Origin: a virus | Direction: 5' to 3' (one strand) | Virus record (IMG/VR): IMGVR_UViG_3300025141_000022 | Coordinates: 1 to 64,000 of that record | DNA: 64,000 nt | Part shown: piece by piece, positions 63,101 through 64,000 of the stretch | Numbering within the stretch: position 1 is the first letter of the stretch | How the letters are laid out: every line of letters begins with the position of its first letter | Notes under the pieces: model-generated | Told to the model about the DNA's origin: nothing | Databases searched by the model: none | What the model saw: only the letters and a program-made list of their open reading frames with translations | Position numbers and translations under genes: made by a program

Positions 63101-64000
63101 TGAAGAGGAGGGTAGAGCCGCTGTAAATGGACATGAAGCAACAGTCGATAGATTCGCAGATGGCTGGTTCTTCTTAGAGAGATATATTAGGGTTGATGAG
63201 AAGTGGACTACCGCAACAGAATATAGCGATGGTTGGATCGCCTCTGGAGAAAAATCCGTGTTTGATTTTAGTCTATCCGAGGCTATTTCATTTGGTATAG
63301 ATGAAACCACTGGAGAAAGTTCAGTTGTAGATGAGGAAACATTTGCCGTAGCCGCTGCTGAATTTTATGATGCTACCGGCCACACTGTTACTGCAGATTG
63401 GTCAGATGAGGGTGAAATGACGGCAATTTATGTCGATGGGGTATTAATTGAAAGCGCATCCACCATTAGCGACTTAATTGTGTATGAGCCTAATTCCAGA
63501 GATCCTAGGCTATATGGAATAATGAATATAGAAGCATGGAAAGATTTTATTCAGGCTTCGGGCTTAGAAGGCACCATCGCTGATTACTTTGAAAATTGGT
63601 ACTTTGGCTTAAGGTTATGTTATGTTCCATCATTAGCTGAAAGAACAGACTGGGGCGATGATTCTGTATCTATCCCTAGTCTAATTAAAACTTTAGTTGA
63701 TGATGAGTCTAACGCAGACTATGCTTACAATGCGATTACAAAAATGAAATCGATTGCAATTCCCGACGCTGGTAGATCACACGAAACAACCTCAACTAGT
63801 ACCAGCAGCACTAGTGATACTGTGGCGCGAGAAAGTCCTTATATCGGGTCGCCGCCGGATAGTTCAGCAGACTCATCTAAAAGGCTTTATGCAATCCCAC
63901 TTGTATCTGTAGAAGTAGCAATAGAGGAACAATATGTCCAAAACTATGCTGGTATGGATGATTATGACGAAGAGTGCATGCTCAGACTACTAAGGGCAAC
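57156..64000 (+). CDS. Giant virion protein with three peptidoglycan-binding domains, 3' end outside window
   Basis: Reading frame open from ATG 57156 to the window edge: at least 2281 residues, no stop seen in the positions I checked. Three PG_binding_1 modules in tandem lie at about residues 628-690, 722-785 and 798-864, each with the pattern Y-G-x-D-G-x-F-G/D-x-E-T/D...V-x-x-F/Y-Q...D-G-I/V-x-G-x-x-T-W. The N-terminal region contains a Cys-rich stretch near residue 40 (P-C-S-Y-T-G, C-G-C-E-P-D). The rest is a mosaic of helical and acidic segments. Size and position after the spike gene suggest a large baseplate or tail structural protein that touches the cell wall. Confidence 0.8.
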   Translation, partial: MADIEITQQEYLNILSASAEVSELEIVDASRIIIADPCSYTGSQEEPEEELPCGCEPDPEAYVPNWYELAGGSTLFDPTQCTMLTVVQTEWAGPGGDQFMSRVTASMTTGVDQFIDHYNKAPTMTDPDEDSDTSGSTINTTDYLLRHAYMPMPDSTNEQPIGYYVETRPIFPMKIRFDIPVDIIQGVEEVPATSSINDIMFAASASVYSVIADTLTGNSVKLKWTDFAHKIRRVRRAFDIYGGYVSAYKITNGGDVEGLDLQQERDNLSRFRPALKDFLIENDIYPNWARYDDAEYEFIFDDEYQLEEIQFYNPGCPPKPLKKGLTRLKKTHPFNWPRTMAYISGLPAMDISLTAREPMHWVEFLETYTYPAIEVRDGPEATTDDDMSMLGCAVDAMADKAKAALLSAMFEMVDAIALEVRSQICTAKPRKTIYEVREENAIIADMGKILDLSMNIEGLEHALSTFFGDLEEHLGRIDTIEDLFQVGLNPMGRCGFQAMIQAALGCFAQGFGFDQMLDKILAKAIEAMDSHATEFLCKILPPEVWEEIKTEAFKKMSSADVAYALGEDSFPKTSSGSLISLELSTQPTTGTTFQIYDGTTQATFTFEKTIYIEIPSTVQYGDGLSSENGDSNVEKMQTILDLFDYPLPEYGVDGKFGSETQGAVENFQASNGLTVDGICGQETWTYLLTGEAELEEGVTEYLEEGSVVYYAPENVSDTISKALGSEGDLVTELQGLLLDKGYELPVYGADGDFGSEADSAVKQYQEKNKMSADGVVGPNTWLSIRSSRAAPNVPDTIQHGDSGEAVTEMQTLLVESFYFELPEHGIDGEFDDETKGVVEGFQQINDLTVDGICGPETWTALYDPTSNDNITGDLLDQLEAEFTATIQTGDTLAETAEHICWAIDAMDSFKMTSLLDDDSGRMVNPIETADADIGGLMVEHNEIGEIEVTVTDDSGAFSNIEITMGEAGWENLDLPDPWGAGVEFNGEAALDVILDYIKEAILEYYEDAMEDLMEFVEQLPGFALVAKIMAIIDCPRPPLFSPPLDNWIQDIDLNFCRGIDAIALPQALFPKFYTPNLLAIIVEIAKQKLKELILKLTIKITINILIQLQSTMCQMLEDLGQMAAGTYENPATGVDIMDLLRQLAGCEDEEGTDEEGVAAAADALAAVGAEGTEESAEQLMLSLASVITYQEYMDVINCEASEATYQMMANLVASIADLAETYPGLTTVAGIKALFCEIGAQLNLEEFNDQMEEHARSTNMLPVAPTFCDVDGIELFKRLRGDLLAEKDPDMTDEQVADQVQAAVDSLEDQFDLLSDLQQGGLEAYIQGQLPPLFPTDGCEENALLPAIPPAMALAASAATKGALASVQDQYFRDIGYSRGGFFDYMLCDKKGTTFSTHNWVYELFYSFRWFERPVAVYPNTIAQYMRDQMRQNGGAFTDLCGGQSGSVDSKDNFTFDSPSYINNGGTGTSYNNNTRDPDAILTFNDSEGTWASDFYVEVQYWNFLTSDEGSTASTDNTFRLKVVENWSEEETMVDITGQSEMSDEVEEFLTDLTEGALDLSAGHSRQAEAFAQMIKKQLSEALGVADDNEALGQLTDLFRTRVFNNISEKMIKGLLLETCSPFEWNSTESPSWFWGKKFGEEPVPDPMNPEENLEIEPDYKYPYAPLSQNNGMVGVASVFVPPWDACNPPGPDVMQWDEMCDIIDELQKTLPEDERLGYLPDCRQDPPFDRIQGKFCRGGTEGMIKVIMRIHIVEIMIKSLHTFLRFQSSYSGTHDDLFLSYLVSRTSYNLKEDGKGFWGQENWSYYYEFIEQCARICRRKVEAGEIENPSEELEQALSTIADEVEKWKTDRVQLEIPPKILDRFMGVYREKWEEVISRAEPAALVCVKELYKLELGPMMDNLHSAVQGYPIINASEDFGTLHKLLLGLTNDNWVPTFDAPSHLALKDEEGELSITEADDRFGTFLTEDNAFNAIQTDLEADEEEGRAAVNGHEATVDRFADGWFFLERYIRVDEKWTTATEYSDGWIASGEKSVFDFSLSEAISFGIDETTGESSVVDEETFAVAAAEFYDATGHTVTADWSDEGEMTAIYVDGVLIESASTISDLIVYEPNSRDPRLYGIMNIEAWKDFIQASGLEGTIADYFENWYFGLRLCYVPSLAERTDWGDDSVSIPSLIKTLVDDESNADYAYNAITKMKSIAIPDAGRSHETTSTSTSSTSDTVARESPYIGSPPDSSADSSKRLYAIPLVSVEVAIEEQYVQNYAGMDDYDEECMLRLLRA

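Overview
The window looks like one continuous piece of a large, strictly lytic-type tailed phage (myovirus-like) genome. Apart from a single convincing minus-strand gene (25528-26355), every supported gene is on the plus strand, packed with 1-20 nt overlaps. Phage markers are a T4 gp55-like late sigma factor (53645-54406), a gp5-like baseplate spike protein (54700-56172), a giant virion protein with three peptidoglycan-binding modules running off the right edge (57156 onward), a PIN-PhoH ATPase, thymidine kinase, ClpP-like protease, an amidase endolysin, tail-fibre-like proteins, six tRNA or tRNA-like genes and a phage-borne tmRNA. The host is not identifiable from sequence alone. Four lipoproteins, an OmpA-like protein and LPS-type sugar genes argue for a Gram-negative, probably aquatic host.

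Region 1 (1-7165) is visibly richer in G+C than the rest. It opens with a tandem array of eight complete and one partial small SH3-like genes of the 'MKVGDLV' type, whose junctions are a conserved DNA cassette: the last codons of one gene are also the ribosome binding site and first codons of the next. Then come single genes each behind a near-consensus sigma-70 promoter: a CCHC zinc-knuckle protein, a MoxR-type AAA+ ATPase and a VWA/zincin protein. The last two are driven by identical 74-bp promoter copies. Region 2 (7166-14950) is A+T-rich. It starts with a 740-nt non-coding stretch with 10-bp iterons, five GTATAC palindromes and a G8/C6 hairpin (candidate origin or control region). It continues with many small genes (Smr, thioredoxin-like lipoprotein, YkuK-like RNase H fold, a zincin, an esterase and five more SH3-like genes).

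Region 3 (14987-25527) holds acidic or coiled-coil proteins carrying T4 prohead-protease-like L-x-E sites (probable head-internal proteins). Among them is an 887-aa protein that appears to join a ligase-type nucleotidyltransferase domain to an HxGH adenylyl/cytidylyltransferase domain. The tmRNA (tag ANNNNHFEAVALAA), lipoproteins and an FKBP/SlyD-like isomerase follow. Region 4 (25528-40235) has the OmpA-VWA gene on the minus strand, a papain-like amidase fold, a eukaryotic-type phosphomannomutase, ClpP, TK, a cytidylyltransferase, the tRNA block, tail fibre genes, endolysin, a TrmH-type methylase, PhoH and a Cas4/RecB-like nuclease.

Region 5 (40250-51295) is a continuous glycan-building operon: four glycosyltransferases, a sulfotransferase, a GT10 fucosyltransferase, a DegT-type sugar aminotransferase, an RmlC-like cupin, a sugar epimerase and a DUF962/Mpo1-like membrane protein. 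With the upstream phosphomannomutase it could feed GDP-mannose-derived sugars into a sulfated or fucosylated glycan on the virion or cell surface. Region 6 (51298-64000) returns to core phage genes: methyltransferase, YkgJ protein, FmdB zinc ribbon, late sigma factor and baseplate/tail proteins.
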